Assembly (NCBI GenBank): GCA_030068145.1
Contig: JAPJBO010000028.1
Coordinates: 310,001-374,000 of the forward strand
DNA from: Diplonema papillatum
Taxonomy: Eukaryota; Euglenozoa; Diplonemea; Diplonemida; Diplonemidae
Length of the DNA: 64,000 bases
Direction of reading: 5' to 3'
The position numbers and the translations under genes were made by a program. Below the pieces are notes generated by a model. That model saw only the letters and a list, made by a program, of their open reading frames with translations, had not been told where the DNA came from and ran no database searches. Shown in pieces: positions 48,101-58,965 of the stretch. The number at the start of each line of letters is the position of its first letter. Within the stretch, counting starts at the first letter, position 1.

Positions 48101-51100
48101 ATTTTTTGCAGAACCTGCGTCAACTTCTCCGGCAGCTTCATTTTAGTGAAGTCCAGCGGGAACTCAACGCGCGTCTCGCTTTCCTCTGCAAATGTGTTAG
48201 TCGTTTGTTGTGGTCGGCGGGTTTTTCTTTCGACGATCAAAGACGGCACCGAACGTGGCCGCCTCGCCGGACGGCTCGCAGCACAAATTGTGATATCGCT
48301 CGTTCCGCGCAGTCCTGTGAGCGGCAACATCGCTCCCCCGGAGCATGGGTGTCAAGAGAAATATGAGTCCTCCTCCACGCAGCCCAGCCAAGTATCAATC
48401 AAGGGTGCTCGATGGTAATCGCCCGATCGCTGCTGTACACAAGGTGCGCCTATGCGTCAGAATCACGGAACCGTTATCCTTCTTTAAACAGGTCGGAAAA
48501 GGTGAAGCTGTTGGTGTCTTCGATGCTCACTGTCCTGCCGAGCATGGCCTCGCTCTGAAGGTATCGAAGTGGGTCCCCACCTGTGCTCATCGCTTTCGGC
48601 ACGAGAACACACACAAGCAAATCAAAGGCGGACCTCCACCGTCAGGGGGGCCAGGCTAGATTCAGAACGGCTGCCTGAGACGGACAGGGGCGGGAGTAGG
48701 CACGCCTGAGCAGATCCAAGGTCTCTTCCACCTCTATCATCCCTGACCTTGCGAGAGAGGGTTGGAATGGAGCTTGCATAAAAGCACACCTTCCTCGGGT
48801 TCAGTGCTCACCTCGGAGCTGAACAGGTCGCCTTGGCAGCAGATCATCATACGACGGAGCCGATTCGACGTTTCTCCAGCGGCCATTTCGAACAAGCAAA
48901 CCCCAGCCATCAGGAGATACGGAGAGGTGCGGTCTGGTAGGTCTCCGGGCAGGTGTAGGAACGGGAGACGGGTCAGGCCGAGCATCGCGTCCTCCCAGTC
49001 AGTGATCTGGATGGTCTGCTTCGCGCCCACGACGATGTTGCCCAGCGAGAGGTGAGGGCACGGTATGCCGTTCTCCTCAAGGCACTGCACGGCCAGAATG
49101 AGTTGCTTTCCTGTTTTGTGTTGTTTTGCGGATCCGGCTACTTTTACCCCGCGAAGCCTTATGGTACCCCCGAAAAGCCCGTATTGCGTAGTTCCTACGT
49201 AGTTCGTGCGTTTAAGTCGAATTCTGAGTGCGTGAGTCCCTCCGAAGAAAGTTCCATCACACTAGTTCCAGGCTACTTAGCCCGGGTCTCTGGGTCGCGT
49301 CCCCCTCCTTCTCTTGGTCGCCTGGTCTTGCGTCTTGCTGGTCCGTCCGGGCTGGTCGCTTCGCGCTTCTCCTTCGTCTTGCATCACCTCGTCTCCACTC
49401 CCTGCCGCACGGGCTCCTTCGGTTTGTGCCACCTGCGACGCGGGCCGCTTGACTGCTCGTCTGCGCGTCGACTGCTCTGTACTCGTTGCCTTATCCGCGA
49501 TTGCCACTTCTCGCCTGCCTTTCCTGTTCTGCGTAGTTCCTAGGTAGTTCGTGCGGGGTTTGTGAAACGGCGAGGGCTTTTCTTTATTTTATAAGGGTGC
49601 AGCAGTCAGTTGTGAGACTGACAGGTGAGCAGCGTCACCTCCCCTAGCGAGCTCTCGGATCAAGCTGCGTCTGATGCAGCTGTTGTATGGATCGCCTACA
49701 TACACTCAGCCGCGCGTGCTTTCATTGCGAAGGTTGCTGCTGCGGCCTTCTGGGTGGCAGCTGTGTCAGGTCAAGTAGCGAGATCTGAGGCCCTGTGATG
49801 GCTGAGTGCACACCTAAGCAGGGCTGCATCCTCGTGTTGTAGCCGTGTTGTGTATAAGGCCTCATGGGGGCCTGGTCAACCACCTCATCACTATAGGGCA
49901 CAAACCTTTCTCGACAGTGATTGGACAGTCGGGATTGCCGGGGGCGGGTCTCCATGAAGAAGAGAATTGTAAAGCAAGACCTGCCCCCTGCGCCTGCTGT
50001 CTCCGGCTGCTTCGGCAGACGACACATACTACTACTACTACTACTACTACTATGAGTGTGCTGGACTTTCTTTGGCCGCAGTGGCAAGATATATAAGCCC
50101 CGTTTAGACACTCAGTTAGCCACCAGCTGCGTGAGGAGTATCAAAACGCTGTTGTAACTCTGATCGACCGCGCTGACATTACAACAACGCACAACTACAC
50201 ATCAGGGTGAGTCAGGTGGTCTATTTCTTAACGGGGGTAGTCACGCCACGGCAGTCCTCAGAGCCTCTTTCCACTATTGTGTGCTGTCATTTTGTGTTTG
50301 CGATCGCGCTGATCTATACGAGACACACGACAAGCCCGAATTGTTCTCTACCATCAGGCTGCCGGGACGGGAGTGATAACGCCGACAGTCCCAGGGCCAT
50401 CCTTGTACTTACGAGGGCGACGAGCTGCTAACCAGAGGTCAGATACTCGCAGAGTCATAGTTGTTGAACGCCTGATCGCTTTTACTCAAGCTGGATTCTC
50501 TAGTGATTTTCCTCTCGAGAAAAAAAGGTACGTACCGAAGTAGGCGACGTCGGCTTCCTTGAGGGGAGAAGGCTTCTTCTTGTACTTTAAAGCCGCGGCC
50601 TCGTTCCAGTCCGCTTTGCCGTACATGTAGTCCCTCATCGATCCGTGCTTGGCAGCGCGCTTCGTGACGAACGCGCGTTGCGTGTTCATGTCGAAGTCAG
50701 CAGACACCACGCCGTCCAAAAACGGGCAAGCCTGCGCGTTGATGGCCTGCATGAAGTTCACGAATCGCTTCTTCTGCTTGTCGGTGGTGATCTCCATGCC
50801 GCCGACGCGCCGCCGCGAGACGCACATCAGCAGGGAGTCATCGTATCCGTCGGCTCGGACTAAGAACCGACTTTTGCTGACGTCAACGGCCAGCCGGGGA
50901 AGCGGCTTTTCCAGCCGGTACCCTGCGGTTCGCAGGTACCTCTGAAGGATGGTCAGGTCTTCTTCCTCGTCCACTACGACGTTGTACCCGGGATGGTCGT
51001 TGACGTCGACGCGAATCACGTCTTGCTCTTCGTTCGCTTTCTTCACCCGTGTCTGTTCCTTCAACTTCCGTTCAAGTTCGTCGTAGCCGATGAGCGCGCG

Positions 51101-52384
51101 GAACTCTGGGCAACGGACGAGGAACTTGTTCTCTTTGATGCAGGAAAGGTAGTTCTCCAGGCGTCCGCGGCGCTTCTCGACGTACTTCGCGTCGAAGTTG
51201 CCGAAGGTCTTTTTCTTCGGGATGTCCGGGAGAGGCGGCTGCGTGTTGCGCGCCTTCAGCTGCTTGAACACCTCTTCGAACTCGGTGAACCTCCGCCACA
51301 CCGAGTGCAGCACCACGGATCTGCTTTCATCTGTTGTGGGGTGGTTGTTTGCGAAGAACAGCGTCTTTTAGGGTCCTTTCAGGGTCCCGGCGGTTTGGCG
51401 ACACGTTTTGCGGGCGTTTTATGAACCCACACCGGTGTGGATCAAAACTTTCCTGGGGTTTCCGAATGTTTTTGGGTTCCCTGTGTGGTTGGGCTGTTTT
51501 TTGTGGCTGCGGTTTTGGGTTTTGATGTTTTTCCTTAAGGAATTGCCTAGCCGAAGCAAGTCGCCATATGCAGACTGGGTAAATCGGTCTTCCCTTCTCA
51601 CCCCGTCACTCAGCTACAGGCAATTCAGGAAATCAGGAAGGACCTGGTAGACCGTGATGAACCATGATGGCTTGAGGGTAGATTGCAATAATCTGTGGGC
51701 AATGTAGTCCCCGTCGTTCTTTATGGCTTGTGGTCTACGGCCCATGCGTGTTCCCCTGTGATCTCCACGCGTTAAGAATGGATCACCACCGTGCCCTAAT
51801 GATTTCCAGTTAGTCACTCACGGTGACTGAACAGACAGTCTCTTGTTCCCGGCGCTTGCCCTTCGCCTTCTTTACCTTCCCTTGTTGGTCCCTTCGAACG
51901 TTTCATTGGCAATGCACCCATCTTCTTCTGCCACAGACTGCGGCAGGCACATTGCACCATTTTAACTTTTTCACCCAATACTCTCCTTCATGTAGGGTGC
52001 TCTGCACCTGCCGTACTTTCTGCAGTCTCCAATTCGCTGCAGAAAGAAAGCTATGTAGTAAACCCACTTGTCGCCTCCGTGTCTGTCAGCAAGTGGAAAG
52101 GAGCAAGAGCAACAACGAGTCTAGAGGTAGAGAATCCCTGTTTGCAGCTCGTTCATAAGTCAAAAAGTATTAATGTTGGTCTACGGATCACATACGACAA
52201 GAAAAAGGGTCGCGCAGAGGGCTACGAAATATGGCCGGTTTTGGCCCCTGTACGATCACCGGCGCACCAAAACAGGAAAACAGGGTAGAATACCTCGGAT
52301 CGAGACCTTGTAGATTATGTGGTCGTCATGCTTCGTGGGGTCCGAAACCGAAAACACCAGGTCGTCGAACGTAATGCCAGCCAT
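45172..52384 (-). CDS. PXK-like protein: PX domain, pseudokinase, coiled coil, polyproline and WH2, seven exons
   Basis: Exons are 52384-52294, 51330-50536, 49110-48812, 48183-48028, 47470-47322, 46465-45929 and 45231-45172, with matching phases throughout (donors gtattc, gtacgt, gtgagc, gtgtgc, gtatgg, gtgtgc). Joined, they give about 695 residues. The PX domain is rebuilt over exons 1-2 (FSVSD, VWRRFTEFEEVF, LPDIPKKK, RRGRLENYL). The kinase-like region covers exons 2-4. The usual HRD is replaced by PHLSLGN and the DFG by DWE, so it is a pseudokinase, as in animal PXK. Exon 5 is a short coiled coil, exon 6 is polyproline/glycine, and exon 7 is a 19-residue WH2 motif (MLEQIRAGTKLTS). This is the domain order of PXK, a phosphoinositide- and actin-linked endosomal protein. 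Exon 6 shows a frame change between about 46330 and 46200. This could be two small indels in GC-rich repeats or a tiny intron, so that part is unsure. Confidence 0.85.
46500..46737 (-). CDS. N-terminal half of a DEDD-type 3'-5' exonuclease domain inside a PXK-like gene intron
   Basis: An ATG at 46737 opens about 79 residues. The core matches the start of the RNase D/WRN-type exonuclease fold: an initial strand (VKIVTT), a helix, VVGFDSEF with the exo I Asp and Glu, a strand (VLCVLQFS) and VFLIDLL. Exo II and exo III motifs are absent nearby. It sits in intron 5 of the PXK-like gene on the same strand. Its frame runs on without a stop through a CA-rich stretch into exon 6 (EKRKKDKK and polyproline). 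It could be an alternative first exon giving an exonuclease-half/polyproline/WH2 product, a nested gene whose other exons I could not find, or an exon-shuffled relic. Confidence 0.5.
49186..49555. repeat. Segment bounded by 25-bp direct repeats
   Basis: gcgtagttcctacgtagttc (then gtgcg) at 49186 recurs at 49531 with one mismatch, bounding 320 bases inside intron 2 of the PXK-like gene. It could be a target duplication or a short duplication scar. Confidence 0.8.
49790..50020 (-). repeat. Dispersed repeat, family 8, second copy
   Basis: This is the inverted match of 42400-42625, in intron 2 of the PXK-like gene. A (TAC/ACT)n microsatellite follows at 50026-50052. Confidence 0.82.
51366..51520 (+). 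repeat. Dispersed repeat, family 7, longer copy
   Basis: This is the inverted match of 40527-40655, with about 50 extra bases (accggtgtggatcaaaac onward) in the middle. It lies in intron 1 of the PXK-like gene, close to its acceptor. Confidence 0.85.
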
Positions 52385-54934
52385 CGGGGGCGCAGGAGCC
52401 TACCGCGTCGCTCCCCCAGTCGCAGCCACAAAAATGCAGCAGCCCCTCCGCCCGCTCCCGACCTCTCTTCCGCTGTGTTCAATCTTTGTGTGCATGATTC
52501 TTAGTGACAGCTCGCTTGGAGCATCGGGGGGTGGGTAACTCCTCTACGGTGTCGAGCCCCTGGTATCCATGTTGTGCCACCCATGTTGTGTCACCCATGT
52601 TGTGTCACCGGATAAAGTGACAGGAGAGGGACTCCCCGTTACGACCTACGTCCGGGTTGCTAACTGATTCTCTGCCACTACCTACGTTTCGAATGAGGCG
52701 GATCGGGAGAACTAGGGAGCCGGCCACAACCCTCCGCCCTCTTCCCACCGTGGCCCAATGGGCCTGAAAGAAAGGGAGCTCGCGCAAACCCAAAATCTGA
52801 CATAAAACCAGTGATGATGTATTAGAAAGGGAGAGTTGTTCTCGTTGAATGCCGTGCCTGATCGTTTGACGTAGAGCTGCAAGTGAAAACGCCACGGGTT
52901 GCGGTGACCGGCTTCGCATTTCCCCCGACATTTCATGTTTGGGAAAAGATCAGGTCAAGGACTTCATCACGAAGTGGCGCCTTGGGACTTCGTTAGCCGC
53001 AGCAAGGTTTCACATTGTCAGTTTAACAAACGTTCGTCAGTTTCCGCTCTCCGTCTGCATTGGGTGCACAGATTCTACGTCGAAGTCGCAGGTTTATTGG
53101 AAATCGACGAGGTCCCGTCACAACGACCAACAAGAACGAAAAGTGAGAGAGAAAACGTCAGGAGCTTCGTTTTTGTTTGTGCGCGCAATCGCGTGTGCAT
53201 TAGCTACCCGCCGCCGGTAGTTTTCCCACGGTTCCGCCTGCCCTCCTATCACTTTTTCTTAGCAACCGGCACCGCGCTTGGTGCCACAACAGAAGAAAGC
53301 GGGCGGGGGTCGCCACCTAATACTGCCGCTCGTCACCCTGGCCACCACCGGACGGGAACGGGAGCCGTGGGGGTCGCTCTTTCCGCCTGTCCATCTCAAT
53401 CCGTTCTGATTGGTCGGAGTCGACTGAGTGTACGATTGATTTGTCCACAACGTCGGTCTGACGTCTTTCGACCAGGCGGCACTTGCGAGCAAATGCACGA
53501 CACTAAGGAATGGTCCACCTACCGGTACCAACCATGTGCTGGAGGCGGTCAGTGCATGAGCCGCCAGGTTTCGTACGTGGTCGGTTGACTGAGAAGGTGG
53601 GGAAGCAAGAACGTGCTCGGAATCTGCCAAGGACACATTCCGGGGTGGTGTCGCGTCGCAGAAAGATGTGGTTTGGCCGACCGGCCTGGCTTTGGCTCGT
53701 GCGTTCGAAAGCTTGAACCTCCCGTCGTCGTTGTGCTCAAAGATGTTGGTGGATTGGGTGGCCTTCTCGGCAGCCCCCGCTCGCCGGCCCCAAAACGTGC
53801 GCTTACTTTCCCCGTCCGGTGACCCGTGTGGGCCATCTATCAAGTAGTGCGAAACAGGCGCGCTTTGCATCTCAAATTGCGCGAAGTTGCCGGCTCCCCA
53901 AGTTCGGAAAAGGGGTCCTCCCCTCCTGGAACCTTAGGGGCTCCAGGAGGACGGAAGGAACACTGTCTTTCCTGCTGTTTCCTGCTGGTCAATCGCGCGG
54001 TGAGGCAACGGTTCGCGATTTGGAGAGTTGCCGACGAGAAGTCGGTACGTACGATACCCGTCCACCCTGTGCCTTCCTTCGGCTGGCATCCACTTTTCAA
54101 GCGGGTTTGAAACGAGCAGCCACCTCCCCCCGTACATCCAATGACCAGGAATCGTTGGTAACAGGCAGTTCTAAAGGAACTCGGCAGCCAGTGTGGAATC
54201 ACGTAACCTAACATTGACAACTGACAGGCGCGTGGGGCTCCGTGTCTTCTTTCCCCACTGACAGTATCAAGTTCGTTCCGTGGACTGCTGATTCGCAAGA
54301 CGAATAGGGACACATGCGGGTCTGCAATTGGACGATGCTACCATGAATGAAGTCAGGAGAGAGGATTGGATACTCTCGTGCTTGATCGCGCAGCGTGTCG
54401 CCAACGGATTGAACGTGATAAGACTGCTGAAAGCAGAAGCCGACAGCTGGATTCTGGTTTAGAATGCCGGCGCTGAGTATAGAGGTAGGTGGCCTCAAAG
54501 ACGAGCGATCAAAGCAAGTCTTCCCATGCTTCGGGAAACTCCCGCGCCCAGGGTGCCCGGGACCAAAGAGGATTCTTGACCCAAGAGTACGGCTTGGCGT
54601 GCTCCGCAATGGGGTGACGCGCCTCAAGCTTCGTATCCGTGAAGTAAACCTGTGTCGAAAGCGTTGGTCCGTGTGTTGAAGAACGCGCTATTTCCGAAAT
54701 AAAAGGCAGCTTGCCTGCTCGGAACAGGTGATTTCAGCCGTCTTGCTCCCAAGTAGTGCGCTTAAAAGGATAGTCCGCATCGGGCTTAATACTCGTGCCG
54801 CCCTTTCGTCATGGTGCCGTCTTCGCAAGTCTTAATGGAGTCTTTCTGGGAGCTAGTGACAAGTTCGTGCATTCGGAATGAGAGTCCTACTCGTAAGAAT
54901 CGAATTGAAACTGTGCAGGATGTGATGAATACTC
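52385..54934. other. Intergenic stretch
   Basis: A family 9 copy lies at 52838. Long open frames on both strands at 52935-53870 lack domain signals and codon bias, so no gene is called. Confidence 0.45.
52838..52945 (+). repeat. Dispersed repeat, family 9, third copy
   Basis: It matches 301-418 (gttgaatgccgtgcctgatc, gcaagtgaaaacgccacggg) with a small deletion. Confidence 0.82.
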
Positions 54935-57900
54935 TCACGTGGCAGATAGCAGTGTGCAGACCTCCTTGTTGAGTACCGCGGGGTCGTAACCTCGTAACCG
55001 GACGATGTATGAAGAGAACGTCGAGAACCGCGTGCCGATGAAAACCTTGGCCTGCGTGTTGTTGTCAGGGATTAATAGGCCATGCTGAGCAGTGGCGTAA
55101 GTAGCAGTAGTAGTAAGTGTCGAACTGCCGAAGCAGGCCGTTTAAAACCCTGGGTCTGGTCACAATTGATGACGGGCCAGTAGTAGTACTACGTTACAGG
55201 AGCAGTACTGCAGTACCGGTTCCACAAATACAGTCGACTCGCATCAAATGAAGTGAGGAGCCCGGAAACTCCCCGGAGAGATGGTCCCTGCACTCTAACT
55301 CGTCTCTCTCTCTCAAATTTGCTACAGTCCTATATATAAGCCACTGGCCCGGGGGTTTTCAGCGTAAATTTTGTTTGGTAGGGCGCCGGGTTGCCCTGGC
55401 ATGACAATTCCGATCTGATCGGCAGACCTTCTGAAAATCAGCCGGCCGATTATCGGCCGGTCGGGTTTTCAGTTTCTTTTTTTCCGGCTGAAATCGGCCG
55501 CCTTTTTCCTTCGCGCGAACACTGGTTATATAGTTCGCTTGGGAATCCGGGATTTTAGAACCTTCGGGTGACCTTCGTCGATAATGGGTTCTTTCTTTTT
55601 CTTTTTTTCTCGACGACAACAGTTTTGTTGTTGTCGGGAGCAAGGGTGCCAGGGAAAGCCTGCTACACGGGAGCCAAGCTTCACGTGTTCGGCGGTACTG
55701 CAGAGCCACGGGCCTACGGGTCAAGTGGCTACCGATTTCCCAAACTAAAGCATCAAGGCTTGGCGCACCTTGGGGCTTGGCGCTCGCGCTGAACACAAGC
55801 TCGTCGAGACGGTCAGCCACAGGGCAGAGCGGACGGGGTTGTGGCACTGTGCTGCCTCCGACTCAAGCTTTGCAAGCTGTGGTTGACCGTCACGTTCCTG
55901 GACCAGGAGCGGCCTTTTTATTTTTCTTCTTCTCGACGACAACTAGTGTTAAACTAGCCTACCCGAAGGCAGTTGATTTCGTTAGGCTTTTGTTTGCGGG
56001 CGGATGCTCAGTACAACTCAGCAAAACACGAAAGAAAAGGGCGGAGCAGAAGACCTGGGCGCAGATTAACTGCTCGACGACGCCCTTCTGCGTGTCTGGC
56101 ACGTTTTTGAACACGGACTCGAACGACGACGCAAAGCGGAACGTCGACACGTCCGGCAGTCCCGCCTTGAGGTCGGCCCAGAACTCCTTGTTGCCCTCGT
56201 CCGACGCTATGTACACGACCCTGCCCAGCTGGTTCTTGATGTTGGCCGCCATCGCGCGGGGCTCGATGAACGTCGACTTGTACTGCTGCTTGAAGTCCCG
56301 GCGCCGTATGTGCACGCTGTAGAACGAGTTCGGGCCCCCGAGCTGCTTGACCACCTCGTCTGCGTACGCCTGTATGTCGCTGCGGATCCGGGTCGCGTCC
56401 CTGATTTTGCTGAACAGGCTCCGCCGCAGCGCGGGGTCCGTGAAATACACGAGCTGGTAGAAGTGCCCGAAGAGGTTCTGCGGGAAGTGCCAGATGGTCT
56501 CCGACGCGGCGTCCCGCATGTCGTCGTTGACCAGCACGCGGTTCGGGCCGAATTGATCCAAGTCCTTTCTCTGTGTCGGTTGGGATGGTATTCAAGTAAA
56601 GCAACAACTAAGAGACGACCTCCCCTTTGGCTCCTGGCATCTATGTTGCTTAGTCAGGTTTTGTCACATCACAGCAATAACAAGGAGAAGACTTTCCTTT
56701 CAGTCCCTGGTATCTGACTTTCCTTTTAGTCCCTGGTATCTATGTTGCTAGATCAGGCATTGGTGCCCGAAAAGGTTCTGCGGAAAGTGCCAGATGTTCT
56801 CCGACGCGGCGTCTCGCATGTCGTCGTTGACCAGCACGCGATTCGGGCCGAATTGATCCAAGTCCTTTCTCTGTCGGGTGGGATGGTGCTCAAGTAAAGC
56901 AACAACTAAGAGACGACCTCCCTTTTAGCTCCTGGCATCTATGTTGCCTAGTCAGGTTTTGTCACAACGTCACAGCAATAACTAGGAGAAGACTATCCTT
57001 TAGTCCCTGGTATCTATGTTGCTAGATCAGGCATTGGAGCCCGAAAAGGTTCTGCGGAAAGTGCCAGATATCGTCGTTGACCAGCACGCGATTCGGGCCG
57101 AATTGATCCAAGTCCTTTCTCTGTCGGGTGGGATGGTGCTCAAGTAAAGCAATAACTAAGAGACGACCTGGCGTCTATGTTGCTCAGTAGCAGGCATTGT
57201 CACAGCAGTAACTACGAGAGGACTTTCCCCTAGTCCCTGGTATCTATGTTATTGTCGAGCAATGCAATGGCCCCCGGTAAAGTGGCCGGCATCGTAATGC
57301 CGCTGGCTAAAGGGTAGCATGCAACGCTTTCGGCAATCAAACATGCCAGTTTATTCGGCATTTATCTGCTTCGGACGATTAGACCAACAAAGAAGATGAG
57401 AGAAAGACCTGTTCCAGAGTGAGACGCGCATCCAGGGGCATGGTTAGCACGGACTTGAGGAACACCCAGCTGTTAAGCCGGCTGATCTGTCGAACCCGGA
57501 GGTTGGTCGTGCAGAAGGTGCGAGGGTTGGGCATTTTGTACGCGCAGGTAATGGGGGTCTTGGCGCGGTTCGGCGAGGGTCGAACGCGCGGGATGAGCGG
57601 CTGGAACTCGTCCCATGTGAGGATCGGGAGGATGTCCCGCATCGCGGGCAGGTCGAAGAACTCTTCGTACCCCGATGGGGTCGTCATCAAGGCGACGCGG
57701 CTGACCGGCGGCAGCACCAGGGTCCGGTTGGTCGCCATGGCGAGCAGCAGCGCGATTTCGAGGGACATTCTCCGGTTGTTCCACCCGCCGTTCCACGGCT
57801 CGAACGTCAGGAACTTGACCTCGCCCTGCACCACCGGATACGCGCTCGCAGCACCGCCGCTGCCGTCCCCGACGCCCCCCGCCACACCGCTCTCGTCCAG

Positions 57901-58008
57901 GTCGCCGGCCCGCAGGAGCCGCGTCGCGGCGAACGCGAGGGCGAAAAACAGCAGGATCGCCGCCTGCGTCACCTTCACCAGCGTTTCCCTCGGCCACAGG
58001 AACATCAT
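54935..58008 (-). CDS. O-fucosyltransferase-like type II membrane enzyme, three exons
   Basis: Exons 58008-57409, 56570-56055 and 55051-54935 join in phase 0 (donors gtcttt and gtcttc; acceptors gacacag and acacgcag), giving 410 residues. A short cytosolic N-terminus is followed by a membrane helix (about residues 10-27), the plan of a Golgi or ER glycosyltransferase. FEPWNGGWNNRRMSLEIA followed by NRTLVLPP resembles the N-terminal, nucleotide-sugar-side motif of GDP-fucose protein O-fucosyltransferases. Exon 2 carries the HxRxxD-type signature (SVHIRRRDF) and VYIASDE. Exon 3 supplies FIGTRFSTFSSYIVRLRG, the usual C-terminal block. The donor substrate is presumed to be GDP-fucose and the acceptor is unknown. 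The ATG follows cccccag by eight bases, a good leader-splicing site. A paralogous exon 1 lies upstream at 59538-58966. Confidence 0.85.
55256..55315 (-). repeat. Family 3 copy, inverted
   Basis: The reverse complement of the 1731 core (gtgaggagcccggaaactcc ... ctaactcgtctctctc) lies just upstream (in transcription) of the last exon of the fucosyltransferase. Confidence 0.82.
55645..55925 (+). repeat. Dispersed repeat, family 4, second copy
   Basis: It matches 21481-21779 over its full length in the same orientation. It is flanked on both sides by tctcgacgacaac, a possible target duplication. It lies in intron 2 of the fucosyltransferase. Confidence 0.86.
56462..57260 (-). repeat. Three tandem copies of the exon 2 5' end plus adjoining intron
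   Basis: The first ~110 bases of exon 2 and the intron before it are copied twice more upstream (exon-derived parts at about 56768-56875 and 57040-57122). Each copy keeps the acceptor (gacag|AGAAAGG) and the first codons RKDLDQFGPNRVLVNDD. The copy at 57040 has an internal deletion of about 30 bases. The intron part repeats the phrase ccctggtatctatgttgct. Confidence 0.88.
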
Positions 58009-58189
58009 GGGCGCAACTGGGGGAGCGGGCGGGGCGGGGCAAGGACGCCCCCAGATCAAACGCCGAAAAGACGAGCTTTTTTCTTTACGAAGCCTTTGTC
58101 TTTCTTTCTTTTTTTGCCGGTTTCTCCCCCCCTCCTTCCCTTTGGTTTTTTTTACTTCGCCGCGGGTCCCTCCTCTCCCCTCTTTTTTT

Positions 58190-58392
58190 CTTACGTAAGC
58201 GCCAGCTTGAAAGGAAATGCTCGACGATGCTGCCCGACAAAAGAACAGAAGGGATCCCAGGTGCTGTAACTACCGAACCACGTGTTGAACGGACGTGGGG
58301 TCATGCGGGTCTACCCCGACTCGACAAATCACGCAAACAAAACAGGTCAAAGTCCTGAGTGAGAAAGCAACACACGGTGGTAAGCGAAGAAC
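58190..58392 (-). repeat. Dispersed repeat, family 5, second copy
   Basis: This is the inverted match of 9528-9733. It lies between the two alternative first exons of the fucosyltransferase. Confidence 0.88.
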
Positions 58393-58734
58393 AAATCAGA
58401 TTGTGTTTGTATTGTATTTGCCCCTTACCTCTATATTTCCTCCCTTCCATTCGGAGTCGAAGCAGCAACGTCGAGTATTTCTTACGTAAGCGCCAGCTTG
58501 GACCCCTCCATTTCTGTCTCTGGGCGCGCAGGCAGTAGTAGCTAGATTGGAAGTCCCTGGGCGAGACGGCACTATAATTATTATAGTGTTTTTTAAAAGG
58601 ACATTTCCGGAGTTGGGGCTTGCACCGACAAAACGAAGTAATGGACAATCAGCAGCAACTGACAAAAGGCGAAAACGACAAAAGACAAAGGTTTCTTGTT
58701 CTTCGCGCGTACAAGGTATAAACCTCTACAATAG

Positions 58735-58909
58735 TGTTTCGCGTGGGCTACAGCACACTCCCCTCCTTTGATATTGGAAAATCGTTGCGATAGTGGGGAG
58801 TCATCGGCATGCCGATGAGTACCACCCTATCGCAACCTATATTCCTATACCACGCTACCTTTAATAGATCGCAACTGGCAGCCTCCTCAAGGATCTCCCA
58901 CAAAGCAGG
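58735..58909 (+). mobile_element. MITE-like element, family 1, interrupted fragment
   Basis: The family 1 right half (gtgggctacagcac ... gcagcctcctcaaggatctc) is split by about 80 bases with their own short palindrome (catcggcatgccgatg). It lies about 55 bases inside the intron after the 58966 donor. Confidence 0.7.
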
Positions 58910-58965
58910 TGCGTTGTACAAAAGAAGACAGGTCAGAAATCGGGGGGTGGGGAGGCAAAGCGAAC

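Noticed and set aside
52935..53588. Plus-strand open frame of 217 codons
   Set aside because: It begins inside a family 9 repeat, shows no domain, and opposes the direction of all other genes.
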